64,000 nucleotides of DNA from assembly GCA_030372985.1 (NCBI GenBank), contig JAUCQB010000160.1, forward strand, positions 26,571 through 90,570, read 5' to 3'. Below are positions 18,670 through 26,814 of this stretch, piece after piece. Numbering within the stretch: the stretch's first letter is position 1; each line of letters begins with the position of its first letter. Position numbers and translations under genes: made by a program. This DNA is from Phycisphaerae bacterium (GTDB lineage: Bacteria > Planctomycetota > Phycisphaerae > UBA1845 > PWPN01). Under the pieces are notes generated by a model. It was not told the DNA's origin, did no database searches, and worked only from the letters and a program-made list of their open reading frames with translations.

Positions 18670-19452
18670 ATGCCTGAACTCGATGATCGGGTGGCCGTCA
18701 TCAGCGGCGGCCTGGGTGATATCGGCCGGGCCTGTGCGGTCGAGTTGGCCCGGCGAGGGGCGGATATCGCCGTGGGCGACCGCGACGATGCCGGACGGGC
18801 CGAGCCCCTGCGGGCGGAGATCACCCGCCTCGGCCGACGCTTTCAATTCGCTCTTGTGGACGTGTCCGACGCGGAGGCCGTCCGGAGATGGGTCGCCTCG
18901 GTTGAGAAGGAACTTGGACTGCCGACGATCGCCGTACCCAACGCCGCGATCGTTGAGATGGCCTCGATGGCAGAGCTGACCTCGGCGATCTGGCAGCGGC
19001 ACCTGGACGTGAATCTGACCGGCGCCTTTCACCTGGCTCACGCCGTCGCCCAACGCCTCGTCGAGTTGAAACGGCCGGGACGCATCGTATTCATCGGCAG
19101 TTGGGCGGGCCACACCGCCCATGCCCATATTCCCGCCTACTGCGTGGCCAAAGCCGGCCTGCGGATGGTCTGCAAGTGCATGGCCCTCGAATACGCCCGT
19201 CACGGAATCCTGGTGAACGAAGTCGCCCCCGGGGTGGTGAACGCGGGCCTGTCGCGCAGCCTCTTCGACAAGGATCCCGCGCTGACCCGTCGCACCGCCG
19301 CAAGCATTCCCACCGGCGAGCTGATGCAGCCCGAGGAGGTGGCCGTGCACGTGGCCCACCTCTGCGATCCCCGCAGTCGCAACGCGACAGGAAGCGTCCT
19401 GCTGTGCGATGGAGGCCTCTCGCTGGTCACTGCCACCGCCAGGCAGCCGTGA
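18670..19452 (+). CDS. Short-chain dehydrogenase/reductase
   Basis: This 260-residue classical SDR starts MPELDDRVAVISGG; an in-frame ATG at 18607 would add 21 residues without family similarity. The cofactor motif is SGGLGDIG (residues about 11-18). The NNAG motif is degenerate (PNAAI). The active site has the Ser in VFIGSWAG and YCVAKAG with Tyr and Lys four apart. Asp in VGDRDD after the second strand suggests NAD(H) preference. The C-terminal GSVLLCDGGLSL is typical. The substrate is unknown; sugar alcohols, polyols or acyl-thioesters are all possible. Confidence 0.88.
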   Translation: MPELDDRVAVISGGLGDIGRACAVELARRGADIAVGDRDDAGRAEPLRAEITRLGRRFQFALVDVSDAEAVRRWVASVEKELGLPTIAVPNAAIVEMASMAELTSAIWQRHLDVNLTGAFHLAHAVAQRLVELKRPGRIVFIGSWAGHTAHAHIPAYCVAKAGLRMVCKCMALEYARHGILVNEVAPGVVNAGLSRSLFDKDPALTRRTAASIPTGELMQPEEVAVHVAHLCDPRSRNATGSVLLCDGGLSLVTATARQP

Positions 19453-19484
19453 GCTGCGATCAGGGCTGAATCCTGGCGGTTTGT

Positions 19485-19490
19485 TACAAT
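19485..19490 (+). promoter_or_regulatory. Candidate -10 box, possible leaderless dus message
   Basis: TACAAT lies so that the expected transcript start is at or next to the A of the dus ATG at 19497, and no Shine-Dalgarno is visible. The -35 is weak. Confidence 0.35.
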
Positions 19491-19496
19491 ACGGCG

Positions 19497-20576
19497 ATGC
19501 TCCGAATGGGCTCTCTGTCGCTCGATTTCCCCGTCGTTCAGGCCGCGTTGAGCGGCTACAGCGATCTGCCCATGCGCCGGGTCGCACGCATGCTCGGGGC
19601 ATCGTACGCCCTCAACGAGGTGGTGCTCGATCGGCTGGTCATCCAGAAGGGCCGCAAACGCCGGGCGATCACGACTGTTCATCCCGACGATCATCCTGTC
19701 GGCGGCCAGCTCATGGGGGCTGAGCCCAACGCCTTTGCCCAGGCGGCCGACGCCCTGGTGCAGGCTGGCTATGACGTGGTGGACATCAACTTTGGCTGCC
19801 CGGTCAAGAAGGTGCTCGGCCGTTGTCGGGGTGGCTATCTTCTGTCCGACCCTGAAGGGGCGCTGGCGATTGTTCGGGCCGTCGTCGAGGCCGTCGATCA
19901 TCGCCGGCCGGTGACACTCAAGATGCGGCGGGGCATGGACGACAGCCTCGAGAGCGAGCGGAAGTTCTTCACCATTCTCGACGGTGCCTTTGCCGCTGGC
20001 ATCGATGCAGTGACGGTGCATCCGCGCACCGTCCGCCAGCGGTATGTCGGGCCGAGCCGATGGCCTTTCCTCAGGCGGGTCAAGCAGCACGTCGGCGACC
20101 GGATCGTGCTGGGCAGCGGTGATTTGTTTTGTGCGGAGGATTGCCTCCGCATGATGGCCGAGACCGGCGTGGACGGCGTGGCCGTCGCCCGCGGCTGCAT
20201 CGGCAACCCGTGGCTCTTCCGGGAGTGTCGCGAACTGCTGGCCGGACGGCCGGTCCCGCCGGCTCCGTCGGTGCCCGAGCAGGGAGACGTCATCGCTCGC
20301 CACTACGCCTGGACGGCCGAGTCTTACGGCGGGAAGGCCGCGGGCAAGGTCATGCGCAAGTTCGGCATCAAGTACAGCGAATTGCACCCTATGGCACGGC
20401 CGGTTCGCGACGCCTTCATCGCCGCCAAGACCAGTGCCGACTTCCAGGCCGTCCTGACGCAATGGTATGATCCCGGCCGACAATGGCCGCCGGGCATCCG
20501 CCGAACCGGTCCGGGCCATCTGGTGGCGGCAGGAGCGAGGATGGACGTCCAGGCATCTAGCCTTCTAGACCTCTAG
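19497..20576 (+). CDS. tRNA-dihydrouridine synthase (DusB-like)
   Basis: The 359-residue flavoenzyme reduces specific uridines in the tRNA D-loop. Family features are a TIM barrel starting VQAALSGYSDLPMRRVARMLGAS, the segment VDINFGCPVKKVLGRCRGGYLL around the proton-donor Cys, VTLKMRRGMDD, AVTVHPRTVRQRYVGPSRW with the FMN-site region, and VDGVAVARGCIGNPWLF. It resembles the DusB/Dus group, but the exact position modified cannot be told. The last about ten codons (DVQASSLLDL) are read from a CTAG-rich word repeat that continues past the stop, so the C-terminus may be a repeat-derived extension. Confidence 0.92.
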   Translation: MLRMGSLSLDFPVVQAALSGYSDLPMRRVARMLGASYALNEVVLDRLVIQKGRKRRAITTVHPDDHPVGGQLMGAEPNAFAQAADALVQAGYDVVDINFGCPVKKVLGRCRGGYLLSDPEGALAIVRAVVEAVDHRRPVTLKMRRGMDDSLESERKFFTILDGAFAAGIDAVTVHPRTVRQRYVGPSRWPFLRRVKQHVGDRIVLGSGDLFCAEDCLRMMAETGVDGVAVARGCIGNPWLFRECRELLAGRPVPPAPSVPEQGDVIARHYAWTAESYGGKAAGKVMRKFGIKYSELHPMARPVRDAFIAAKTSADFQAVLTQWYDPGRQWPPGIRRTGPGHLVAAGARMDVQASSLLDL

Positions 20577-20590
20577 GCATTTAGGCCTTC
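20545..20590. repeat. CTAG word-repeat tract, left of the IVP gene
   Basis: Words such as CATCTAGCCTTCTAGACC and CTCTAGGCATTTAGGCC span the last codons and stop of the dus gene. The reverse complement of this tract (GCCTAGAGGTCTAGAAGG) closely resembles the tract at 21025-21092. Confidence 0.7.
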
Positions 20591-20635
20591 GGGATTTGAA
20601 GTTGTCAGGTTGTCATACGAGAGGAGGCCGAGACC

Positions 20636-21031
20636 GTGAGAGATCATAAGAGGCTCAAAGCCTTTCACGCCGCTGACGAGTTGGCGTTGCTTGTCTACAA
20701 GGGTACTCGGAGCTTTCCGCGGGAAGAGCAGTCTGGCCTGACGTCGCAGATGCGACGAGCCGCCGTCTCAGTTCCCTCCAACATCGTCGAAGGTTGCGCG
20801 CGCCCGACCGAAACCGACTACATTCGCTTTCTTGGGACCTCGTTTGCGTCGCTTCAGGAATTGCAGTATCAGGGATCTCTGGCCAACCGGCTGGGCTATC
20901 TGCGAGACGAGTCGTATTGGGCCTTCGACAGCCGGTGCACAGAGGTCTCGAAGATGCTGGCCGCCCTGATTCGATCCCTGCGGAAAGCTCGATCAGTCGC
21001 AGTCCGAATGGCTGGAGGCCGGGATGCCTAG
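20636..21031 (+). CDS. 23S rRNA-intervening-sequence-type four-helix bundle protein
   Basis: The GTG start at 20636 is supported by GAGGAGG fifteen bases upstream of it. The 131-residue product has the IVP/four-helix pattern: DHKRLKAFHAADELALLVYKGTRSFPREEQSGL, SQMRRAAVSVPSNIVEGCARPTETDYIRFLGTSFASLQELQYQ and the terminal helix KMLAALIRSLRKA. Family members were first found in inserts within 23S rRNA genes, but many stand alone and their role is unknown. Here there is no rRNA, and the gene is flanked by related word-repeat tracts in inverted orientation. Confidence 0.88.
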   Translation: MRDHKRLKAFHAADELALLVYKGTRSFPREEQSGLTSQMRRAAVSVPSNIVEGCARPTETDYIRFLGTSFASLQELQYQGSLANRLGYLRDESYWAFDSRCTEVSKMLAALIRSLRKARSVAVRMAGGRDA

Positions 21032-21092
21032 ATATCCAGAAGACTCAATGTCTAGAAGTCTAGAGGTCTAGAAGACCAGAAGTCCAGTAATC
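21025..21092. repeat. TCTAGAAGTCTAGAGG word-repeat tract, right of the IVP gene
   Basis: TCTAGAAG, TCTAGAGG and AGAAGACC words repeat from the IVP stop codon onward. They are related by inversion to the tract at 20545-20590. Confidence 0.7.
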
Positions 21093-21121
21093 CGCGAGTC
21101 CCATTGTCCTGGAGATCGATC

Positions 21122-21700
21122 GTGTCCTTCCTCACCCGCATCCTCTTCGAAGACCTCGCGATCCTGCTCATGATCGAGTTTCTGGTGCTCATGTCCGTGC
21201 TGGCCGTCCACCGGCGGCGGATGACGCCCCGCACGCGCCGGGCGGTGTATATCACGCTGGCTTGTTGTGCGGCCGTTATCGCTCTCAACAAGCTGGTGAG
21301 CACTGACGGCGAGCGGATTGTTGAAACAGTCTCGGCCATCGCCAAGGCGGTCGATGAGGGTGATGTCCCTGCGATTGCCGAGGACCTGGATGACGAGTTT
21401 CGGTACCGCCACTGGGACAAGGACGGTTTCGTGGCGGAGCTGAACAGCAAGCTTCAGCGGTGGCGGATCGACGAAGTCAAGGTGGGTCGGTTTGAGACCC
21501 GGGTAGATGGTGACGTGGCCACGACCTCCTTCCGGGCATCCTGCGACTGGAGGGGCGGCCACGACTCCCAGGCCGGGGTGGCCAGCGCCTGGACACTGGA
21601 GCTGGTCCGCCGGCCTGGCGGATGGAAGCTGCGACGCGTCGTGAGCGCCAAGGTCGGCCCCGGCTACAAGATCGACCTGAACGACGTTTGGAACTACTGA
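21122..21700 (+). CDS. Membrane-anchored NTF2-like protein
   Basis: Two hydrophobic segments (residues about 9-26 and 38-56 from the GTG at 21122) are followed by a cytosolic or periplasmic domain. That domain begins ERIVETVSAIAKAVDEGDVPAIAEDLDDEF and ends WTLELVRRPGGWKLRRVVSA, the layout of the NTF2/SnoaL-like fold (helix, then curved sheet). GGAG lies eight bases before the GTG; a TTG at 21104 would add six residues. Function is unknown. It stands between the IVP gene and the arginine genes, apparently as a single unit. Confidence 0.6.
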   Translation: MSFLTRILFEDLAILLMIEFLVLMSVLAVHRRRMTPRTRRAVYITLACCAAVIALNKLVSTDGERIVETVSAIAKAVDEGDVPAIAEDLDDEFRYRHWDKDGFVAELNSKLQRWRIDEVKVGRFETRVDGDVATTSFRASCDWRGGHDSQAGVASAWTLELVRRPGGWKLRRVVSAKVGPGYKIDLNDVWNY

Positions 21701-21846
21701 GCGATCACCTGGCGCCCTGGGAAAGGGCGGTGTGCCACTGTTCTGTGAGCAATCCTGACACGTGCACACCACGGCGTCTGCCCGCTCTGGCAGCCCCACA
21801 GTCTGGCGGATGCACCTTCGTGCGAAGAGCTCTCATCTCCCGGCCG

Positions 21847-21876
21847 TTGCCAAGTGGCTGCAAAACGGGGTACAAT
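21847..21876 (+). promoter_or_regulatory. Candidate argD operon promoter
   Basis: TTGCCA at 21847-21852 and TACAAT at 21871-21876 are 18 bases apart, giving a leader of about 53 bases before the argD ATG. No ARG-box-like operator is obvious to me. Confidence 0.5.
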
Positions 21877-21935
21877 AGCCGTTTCTTTCTTGGCCGGCCG
21901 GACCGGCCGAGTATGGGTGCTATGGAGTGCTGGAG

Positions 21936-23135
21936 ATGACCTCTCAGGAAGTGTTTGATCTCTACGGTCGGTGCGTGATCGGCAACTACGGTCGCCTGCC
22001 GGTGGTGATCGTGAAAGCCCAGGGTTCGCAGATGTGGGACATCGAGGGCAAGCGATACCTCGATCTGTTCCCGGGCTGGGGCTGCAGCCTGCTGGGGCAT
22101 TGTCATCCCCGCGTCGTCGAGGCGATCCGTGAGCAGGTCGGCCGGCTGATCCACGTGGACAACACCTTCTACACCGTCGAGCAGGGACGTCTGGCCGAGT
22201 TGCTGAGCAAGCACAGTTTCGGCGGGCAGTGCTTCTTCTCCAACAGCGGGGCGGAGGCCAACGAGGGAGCCATCAAGCTGGCCCGCAAGCGTGCCGGCCA
22301 AGGGCGATACAAGATCATTACCATGGAGAAGAGTTTCCACGGCCGGACCTTTGGGGCGATGTCCGCCACCGCCCAATCCAAGACCCACGCCGGCTTCGAG
22401 CCGCTGCTGCCAGGCTTTGTCTACGTCCCGTTCAACGACGTCGACGCGGTCGCCAAGGCGATCACCGACGAGACCGCCGCGATCATGTTCGAGCCGGTTC
22501 AGGGGGAGGGCGGGGTGAACATTCCCTCCGACGACTACCTTCCCAAGATCCGCGAGCTGTGCGACGAGCATAACCTGCTTCTCATCCTGGACGAGGTGCA
22601 GACCGGCGTCGGACGGACGGGCAAGTGGTTCGGTTACCAGCACAGCGACATCGAGCCGGACATCGTCACGATGGCCAAGGCCTTGGGCAACGGCGCGCCC
22701 ATCGGGGCGATCATCGCCCAGCCGGAGGTCGCGTCCGTCTTTACCCCCGGTTCGCACGCCTCGACCTACGGGGCGAACTGCCTGGTGGTCTCAGCGGCCA
22801 TCGCCACGCTGGAGACCATCGAGTCCGAGGGCCTTCTGGACCGCGTGGGGCAGATCTCGGCTGATATCGTGGACCGGGCCCGGGCGATGCAGCAGCGGTT
22901 CGGTTTCATTGAGGAGGTCCGGGCTCGCGGGCTGATGATCGCCATTCAACTGTCGCTGCCCGGGGCGGCGATCGTTTCGTCGGCCCTGGACAAGGGGCTG
23001 CGCATCAACTGCACCCAGGGCAATGTCATCCGGCTGCTGCCGGCGATGACCATTACCACGCAGGAGGTTGACGAGGCTTTCGAGATCATGGCCGCAGCCT
23101 TTGCCGAATCCGAAAGCAAACTGGTGACCACATGA
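21936..23135 (+). CDS. argD: Acetylornithine aminotransferase
   Basis: The ATG at 21936 follows GGAG at eight bases; an in-frame GTG at 21927 is less likely. The 399-residue class III PLP enzyme converts N-acetylglutamate semialdehyde to N-acetylornithine in arginine synthesis. Visible features are YLDLFPGWGCSLLGHCHPRV, the phosphate-binding SNSGAEANEGAIKLAR, FHGRTFGAMSATAQ, the PLP-ring Asp in LILDEVQTGVGRTG, and the Schiff-base Lys in MAKALGNG (K248). Its stop overlaps the argF start (ATGA), which supports the arginine assignment over other class III aminotransferases. Confidence 0.95.
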   Translation: MTSQEVFDLYGRCVIGNYGRLPVVIVKAQGSQMWDIEGKRYLDLFPGWGCSLLGHCHPRVVEAIREQVGRLIHVDNTFYTVEQGRLAELLSKHSFGGQCFFSNSGAEANEGAIKLARKRAGQGRYKIITMEKSFHGRTFGAMSATAQSKTHAGFEPLLPGFVYVPFNDVDAVAKAITDETAAIMFEPVQGEGGVNIPSDDYLPKIRELCDEHNLLLILDEVQTGVGRTGKWFGYQHSDIEPDIVTMAKALGNGAPIGAIIAQPEVASVFTPGSHASTYGANCLVVSAAIATLETIESEGLLDRVGQISADIVDRARAMQQRFGFIEEVRARGLMIAIQLSLPGAAIVSSALDKGLRINCTQGNVIRLLPAMTITTQEVDEAFEIMAAAFAESESKLVTT

Positions 23136-24091
23136 GCACTGAAATCCCCGAATGTCTGCAATCGCTGAAGCACTTCCTGTCCATCCAGGACCTGAGTTCA
23201 GAGGCCCTGCAGGCCCTGATTGACTTCTCGATCCGCCGAAAAGGGCAGTTCAAGCGAGGTGAGCTGAAGCCGGTTCTGGAGCGCAAGGTGCTCGCGATGC
23301 TCTTCCAGAAGTCCTCGCTCCGGACGCGTCTGGGCTTTGAAACGGCGATGATCCAGCTCGGCGGCTACGCCGTCTGTCTGGAAGACCACCAGATCGGCTT
23401 GGCCAAACGCGAAGAGCCCAAGGACATCGCACGGGTCATGTCGGCGATGTGTGACGGCATCATGGCCCGGGTGAAGGCCCACCAGATCCTCATCGAGCTG
23501 GCCGCCCGCAGCACCGTGCCGGTCATCAACGGCCTGAGTGACTGGAGCCACCCCTGCCAGGCACTCGCCGACGTGATGACCCTTCAGGAACATTTTGGCA
23601 GCCTGACCGGCCGGAAGCTGGCGTTCATCGGCGATGGGAACAACGTGGCTCGTTCCCTGCTCAGCGCCGGCGTCAAGCTTGGCATGAGTTTCGCCCTCGC
23701 CGCCCCGAAGAAGTACCAGTTTGACGATGGTGTCATTCAGTCGGCTCACGACAAGGCGGGCAAGAATGGGGCCACGATCATTCAGACCGAACAACCCGAT
23801 GAGGCGGCCGCCGACGCTGACGTGTTGTACACCGACGTCTGGACCAGCATGGGCCAGGAGTCGGAACGGTCCGCCCGCGAGGCCGATTTCACCGGCTATC
23901 AGATCAACGCCGCCCTGGTGAAGAAGGCCAGGCCCAAGGCGGTGGTCATGCACTGTCTGCCGGCCTACCGGGGTCTGGAGATCACCGATGAGGTGATGGA
24001 CAGTTCGCAGTCGGTCGTCTTCCAGCAGGCCGAGAACCGGTTGCACTCCCAGCGGGCCCTGCTGGAAGTGCTCCTTGGCAGGCGAAAGTGA
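23132..24091 (+). CDS. argF: Ornithine carbamoyltransferase
   Basis: This 319-residue transcarbamylase makes citrulline from ornithine and carbamoyl phosphate. The carbamoyl-phosphate site is FQKSSLRTR (residues 58-66), so the usual STRTR is SLRTR. HPCQALAD, a nucleotide-fold-like FIGDGNNVARSLL, VLYTDVWTSMGQE and the HCLPAYRG loop are all present. Coupling to argD by a four-base overlap supports the role. Acetyl- or succinylornithine transcarbamylases share similar motifs, so substrate identity is likely but not proven. rph follows 43 bases later. Confidence 0.92.
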   Translation: MSTEIPECLQSLKHFLSIQDLSSEALQALIDFSIRRKGQFKRGELKPVLERKVLAMLFQKSSLRTRLGFETAMIQLGGYAVCLEDHQIGLAKREEPKDIARVMSAMCDGIMARVKAHQILIELAARSTVPVINGLSDWSHPCQALADVMTLQEHFGSLTGRKLAFIGDGNNVARSLLSAGVKLGMSFALAAPKKYQFDDGVIQSAHDKAGKNGATIIQTEQPDEAAADADVLYTDVWTSMGQESERSAREADFTGYQINAALVKKARPKAVVMHCLPAYRGLEITDEVMDSSQSVVFQQAENRLHSQRALLEVLLGRRK

Positions 24092-24134
24092 GAACAGAGC
24101 AGCCTTGCCGCTGTCGGCTGCCGGGTACTCAGTC

Positions 24135-24872
24135 ATGCCTATTTGCCGTTCCGATGGTCGTCGCGTTGATGAGCTGCGCCCGGTGCAGATCGTTCGCGGT
24201 TACACCCGGTGTTCGCCGGGTTCGGTTCTGATCCATACGGGCGACACGGTGGTACTCTGTACCGCCAGCGTGGCCGAGGCGGTCCCGGAGTGGCTGGCCG
24301 GCAAGGGCCGGGGCTGGGTGACGGCCGAGTACGACATGTTGCCCGGCTCAACCGGGCAGCGGCGCGACCGCAGCCGCAAGCGGCTGGACGGCCGCACGAC
24401 CGAGATTCAACGGATGATCGGCCGGGTCCTGCGGGCGGTCGTGGACATGCAGGCCCTTGGGGAGCGATGCATCTGGCTGGACTGCGACGTGATCCAGGCC
24501 GACGGCGGCACGCGGACCGCGGCGATCACCGGTACTTTCGTGGCCCTGTGTGACGCCGTCCAGTGGATGCGGAAACAGGGCATGATCGACCGATCTCCGA
24601 TCGTCGAGCCGGTGGCGGCCGTCAGCGTGGGCAAGGTCAATGGCCGGGTCCTGATCGATCTCGATTACAGTGAGGACTCCCGTGCACAGGTCGATCTCAA
24701 TGTCGCCATGACGGCCTCCGGTAAGCTCGTTGAAGTGCAGGGCACCGGCGAGGGCGGGGCCTTTACCCGGGAGGAACTGGACCGGATGCTGGACCGGGCC
24801 GCCTTGGGCATTCGCCGGTTGATCGAGGCTCAGAGACGCGCGCTGCGTCGCCGGCCAAGCGGAAAGCGGTGA
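24135..24872 (+). CDS. rph: RNase PH
   Basis: The 245-residue phosphorolytic 3'-exoribonuclease trims tRNA 3' ends, normally as a ring hexamer. The start MPICRSDGRRVDELRPVQI is preferred over an upstream in-frame GTG inside argF. Hallmarks are GSVLIHTGDTVVLCTASV, GRGWVTAEYDMLPGST..R and the RTTEIQRMIGRVLRAVVD motif. CDVIQADGGTRTAAITG and LVEVQGTGEGGAFTREEL also match. The next gene's GTG overlaps its stop, and rdgB lies one gene further; rph next to rdgB is a common bacterial arrangement. Confidence 0.96.
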   Translation: MPICRSDGRRVDELRPVQIVRGYTRCSPGSVLIHTGDTVVLCTASVAEAVPEWLAGKGRGWVTAEYDMLPGSTGQRRDRSRKRLDGRTTEIQRMIGRVLRAVVDMQALGERCIWLDCDVIQADGGTRTAAITGTFVALCDAVQWMRKQGMIDRSPIVEPVAAVSVGKVNGRVLIDLDYSEDSRAQVDLNVAMTASGKLVEVQGTGEGGAFTREELDRMLDRAALGIRRLIEAQRRALRRRPSGKR

Positions 24873-25732
24873 GAAACATGGAACAGGAGATCTCGATTCT
24901 CGGACGACTGGCGACTCGTCTCGGCACCCTTGTGATCGGCACATTGCTGCTGGGGTCGGGCTGTGACACCGTGGGCAACAGCGGGGGAGCGTGGACCGCG
25001 CAGCCCGGGCCCGGAGCCGAAAAGTGGACGATCAACTGCCTCCGCTCCTCGGCTCCCAACCACGCCGAGTTATGCAACGGCCTGGCGGATCTGCTCCGAA
25101 AGACCAACGGAATCGATCCCCAAGCGGTCCGCGTGCAGTCCGACGCGCTGGGCAGCACCATCTACTACGGCGAATACACCCGCGTGCCCGGTGCGGGCGG
25201 GCAACTGGTCTTTCCGTCGAAGATGCAGCAGGATATCGAGCGAATCAGGCTGCTGACCTACAACCAGACGCTGCCGTTCGGCCTGGCCACGCCCGAATCA
25301 CTCGGGGGCGACGCGGCCGGCGGCGCGCAGGGCCAATACAACCTCACGACCGCCCGCGGCAAGTACTCACTGTGGATCGCGGTCTTCTTCAACACCCCGA
25401 CCTTCGACCAGCGCCGCGAAGTCGCCGAACAGTACGTGCAGCAGCTTCGGAACGAGGGTGTTGAGGCCTACGTTTTCCATGAGCTGGTCAAGAGCTACGT
25501 TTTCGTGGGCTCTTTCGGTGCGGACGCCCTGACGCCGCTGCCGAACGGGACGTGGCAAGTCAGCAAGGAAGTCCAGGACTTCGCCGCCGCTCGGGCCGGC
25601 GAGGAATTCCTGTACCTCATGGAAAACGGCTACCGCCAGAAACGCCTCGGCCCCGACGGCGAGTATATTCTTGTGCCGTCCCAGTTGATGCCGGTTCCTC
25701 GCCCGGGGGCGACCAGTCTCCACGACCGGTAG
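24869..25732 (+). CDS. Lipoprotein with tandem SPOR-like segments, unknown role
   Basis: The GTG at 24869 overlaps the rph stop (GTGA); an ATG at 24878 is an alternative start. The signal is LGTLVIGTLLLGSGC. The mature 260 residues contain two stretches that read like SPOR halves. One is WTINCLRSSAPNHAELCNGL followed by AVRVQSDALGSTIYYGEY. The other is YSLWIAVFFNTPTFDQRREV followed by EGVEAYVFHELVKSYVFVGSFG. SPOR domains bind denuded peptidoglycan. Sequence identity is too low to be sure, and its place between rph and rdgB does not explain it. Confidence 0.55.
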   Translation: MRNMEQEISILGRLATRLGTLVIGTLLLGSGCDTVGNSGGAWTAQPGPGAEKWTINCLRSSAPNHAELCNGLADLLRKTNGIDPQAVRVQSDALGSTIYYGEYTRVPGAGGQLVFPSKMQQDIERIRLLTYNQTLPFGLATPESLGGDAAGGAQGQYNLTTARGKYSLWIAVFFNTPTFDQRREVAEQYVQQLRNEGVEAYVFHELVKSYVFVGSFGADALTPLPNGTWQVSKEVQDFAAARAGEEFLYLMENGYRQKRLGPDGEYILVPSQLMPVPRPGATSLHDR

Positions 25733-25770
25733 AAGCCGTTTCTCTGAGCCGATGTCCCAGGGAGAAGGTG

Positions 25771-26400
25771 ATGCGCGAGATCCTGCTGGCCACCGGCAAC
25801 GCCGGTAAGGCCAGAGAGATGAGTGAGATCTTGAGTGGGGCGAACGACGAGGTCTCTCGCAACGTTTGCTGGCGACACCTGCGCGAATTCACAGGTTGGC
25901 CGGAGGCCGTCGAGGAGGGCCAGACCCTCCTGGAGAACGCCCGGAGCAAGGCGTTGCACTATGCCCGACTGAGCGGCCTGTGGACCATCGCCGACGATTC
26001 CGGCCTGGAGGTCGATGCCCTCGGCGGCGAGCCCGGGGTTCGATCGGCCCGGTATGCCGGTGAGCCCAGGAGCGATCAGGCAAACAACGCCCTTCTGGTC
26101 GAGCGGCTGGCCGGCGTACCCGACGAGCGGCGAACGGCCCGTTTTCGCTGTGCGGTCGTGCTGGCCGACGGTCGGCGAATCCTGGCCAGCGCCGAGGGGG
26201 CGGTGGAAGGGCGGATCATTGACGATCCTCGCGGCGTGAACGGTTTCGGCTACGACCCTCATTTCTGGGTCACCTCGGTCGGCATGACCGCCGCCGAAAT
26301 GTCCTCCGAGCAAAAGCACGCCGTCAGCCACCGGGGCCAGGCCCTGCGGAAGCTGGCCGCCTACCTCGCCGCCATCCTCTCCGCCGAACCCACACGATAA
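25771..26400 (+). CDS. rdgB: XTP/dITP pyrophosphatase (RdgB/HAM1)
   Basis: The start MREILLATGNAGKAREM is set by the conserved N-terminal LATGNxGK motif and by GGGAGAAGG just upstream. The 209-residue house-cleaning enzyme hydrolyses deaminated purine triphosphates (XTP, dITP, ITP) to monophosphates. Further hallmarks are TLLENARSKALHYARLSGLWTIADDSGLEVDALGG, with the metal-binding acidic residues and GEPGVRSARYAG, then GFGYDPHFWV and SHRGQALRKL. It ends the argD-argF-rph group. Confidence 0.95.
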   Translation: MREILLATGNAGKAREMSEILSGANDEVSRNVCWRHLREFTGWPEAVEEGQTLLENARSKALHYARLSGLWTIADDSGLEVDALGGEPGVRSARYAGEPRSDQANNALLVERLAGVPDERRTARFRCAVVLADGRRILASAEGAVEGRIIDDPRGVNGFGYDPHFWVTSVGMTAAEMSSEQKHAVSHRGQALRKLAAYLAAILSAEPTR

Positions 26401-26814
26401 CGCCCGTTCTCATTCTCAAGCTCTCCGATCTCGCGGTCGATGAAAAATCTTGCAGGAATCGTGCCCAACATCTTGACCTTCGGAAATCCGATGCCACAAT
26501 AGATCCAAGTAGGAACGCATAGCGCTTTACAGTGTGGGACGGGCTTAAATCCCGTCGTTGACCGGTAAGATGCCGGTCCCACACTGTGGTTGTATTTGCG
26601 GTTCTACCTGGATCGCGGGACAAGCAGGCGTTCGGCGCGTGCGATCTTCCGCGAACGCCTGCTCACGAATGGGGCCGGCAAAAAGGCAGGTCTCCTCGAC
26701 CTGAAATGACACGGCTCCGTGTTCGACGTCCCTTGCGAAGTGGCAAAAAAGTGCCGATGAGTTGGCTGGGGGGCTGCTGCATGCAGGGGGCAGCGGTCGA
26801 TGAGGACTGCTTGA
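26401..26814. other. Intergenic region upstream of speA holding a composite palindrome
   Basis: No supported gene lies in these 414 bases; a short plus-strand frame at 26586-26855 overlaps speA and has no family features. The region holds the Y-shaped repeat at 26529-26587 and, presumably, the speA promoter, which I could not assign. Confidence 0.5.
26529..26587. repeat. Composite palindromic element, outer 12-base stem with two inner hairpins
   Basis: ACAGTGTGGGAC (26529-26540) pairs with GTCCCACACTGT (26576-26587). Inside are hairpin one, GACGGG/CCCGTC (26538-26543 and 26551-26556), and hairpin two, GACCGG/CCGGTC (26560-26565 and 26573-26578). The inner stems share up to three bases with the outer stem. 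The fold is Y-shaped, as in the element at 33780-33853. Confidence 0.75.
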
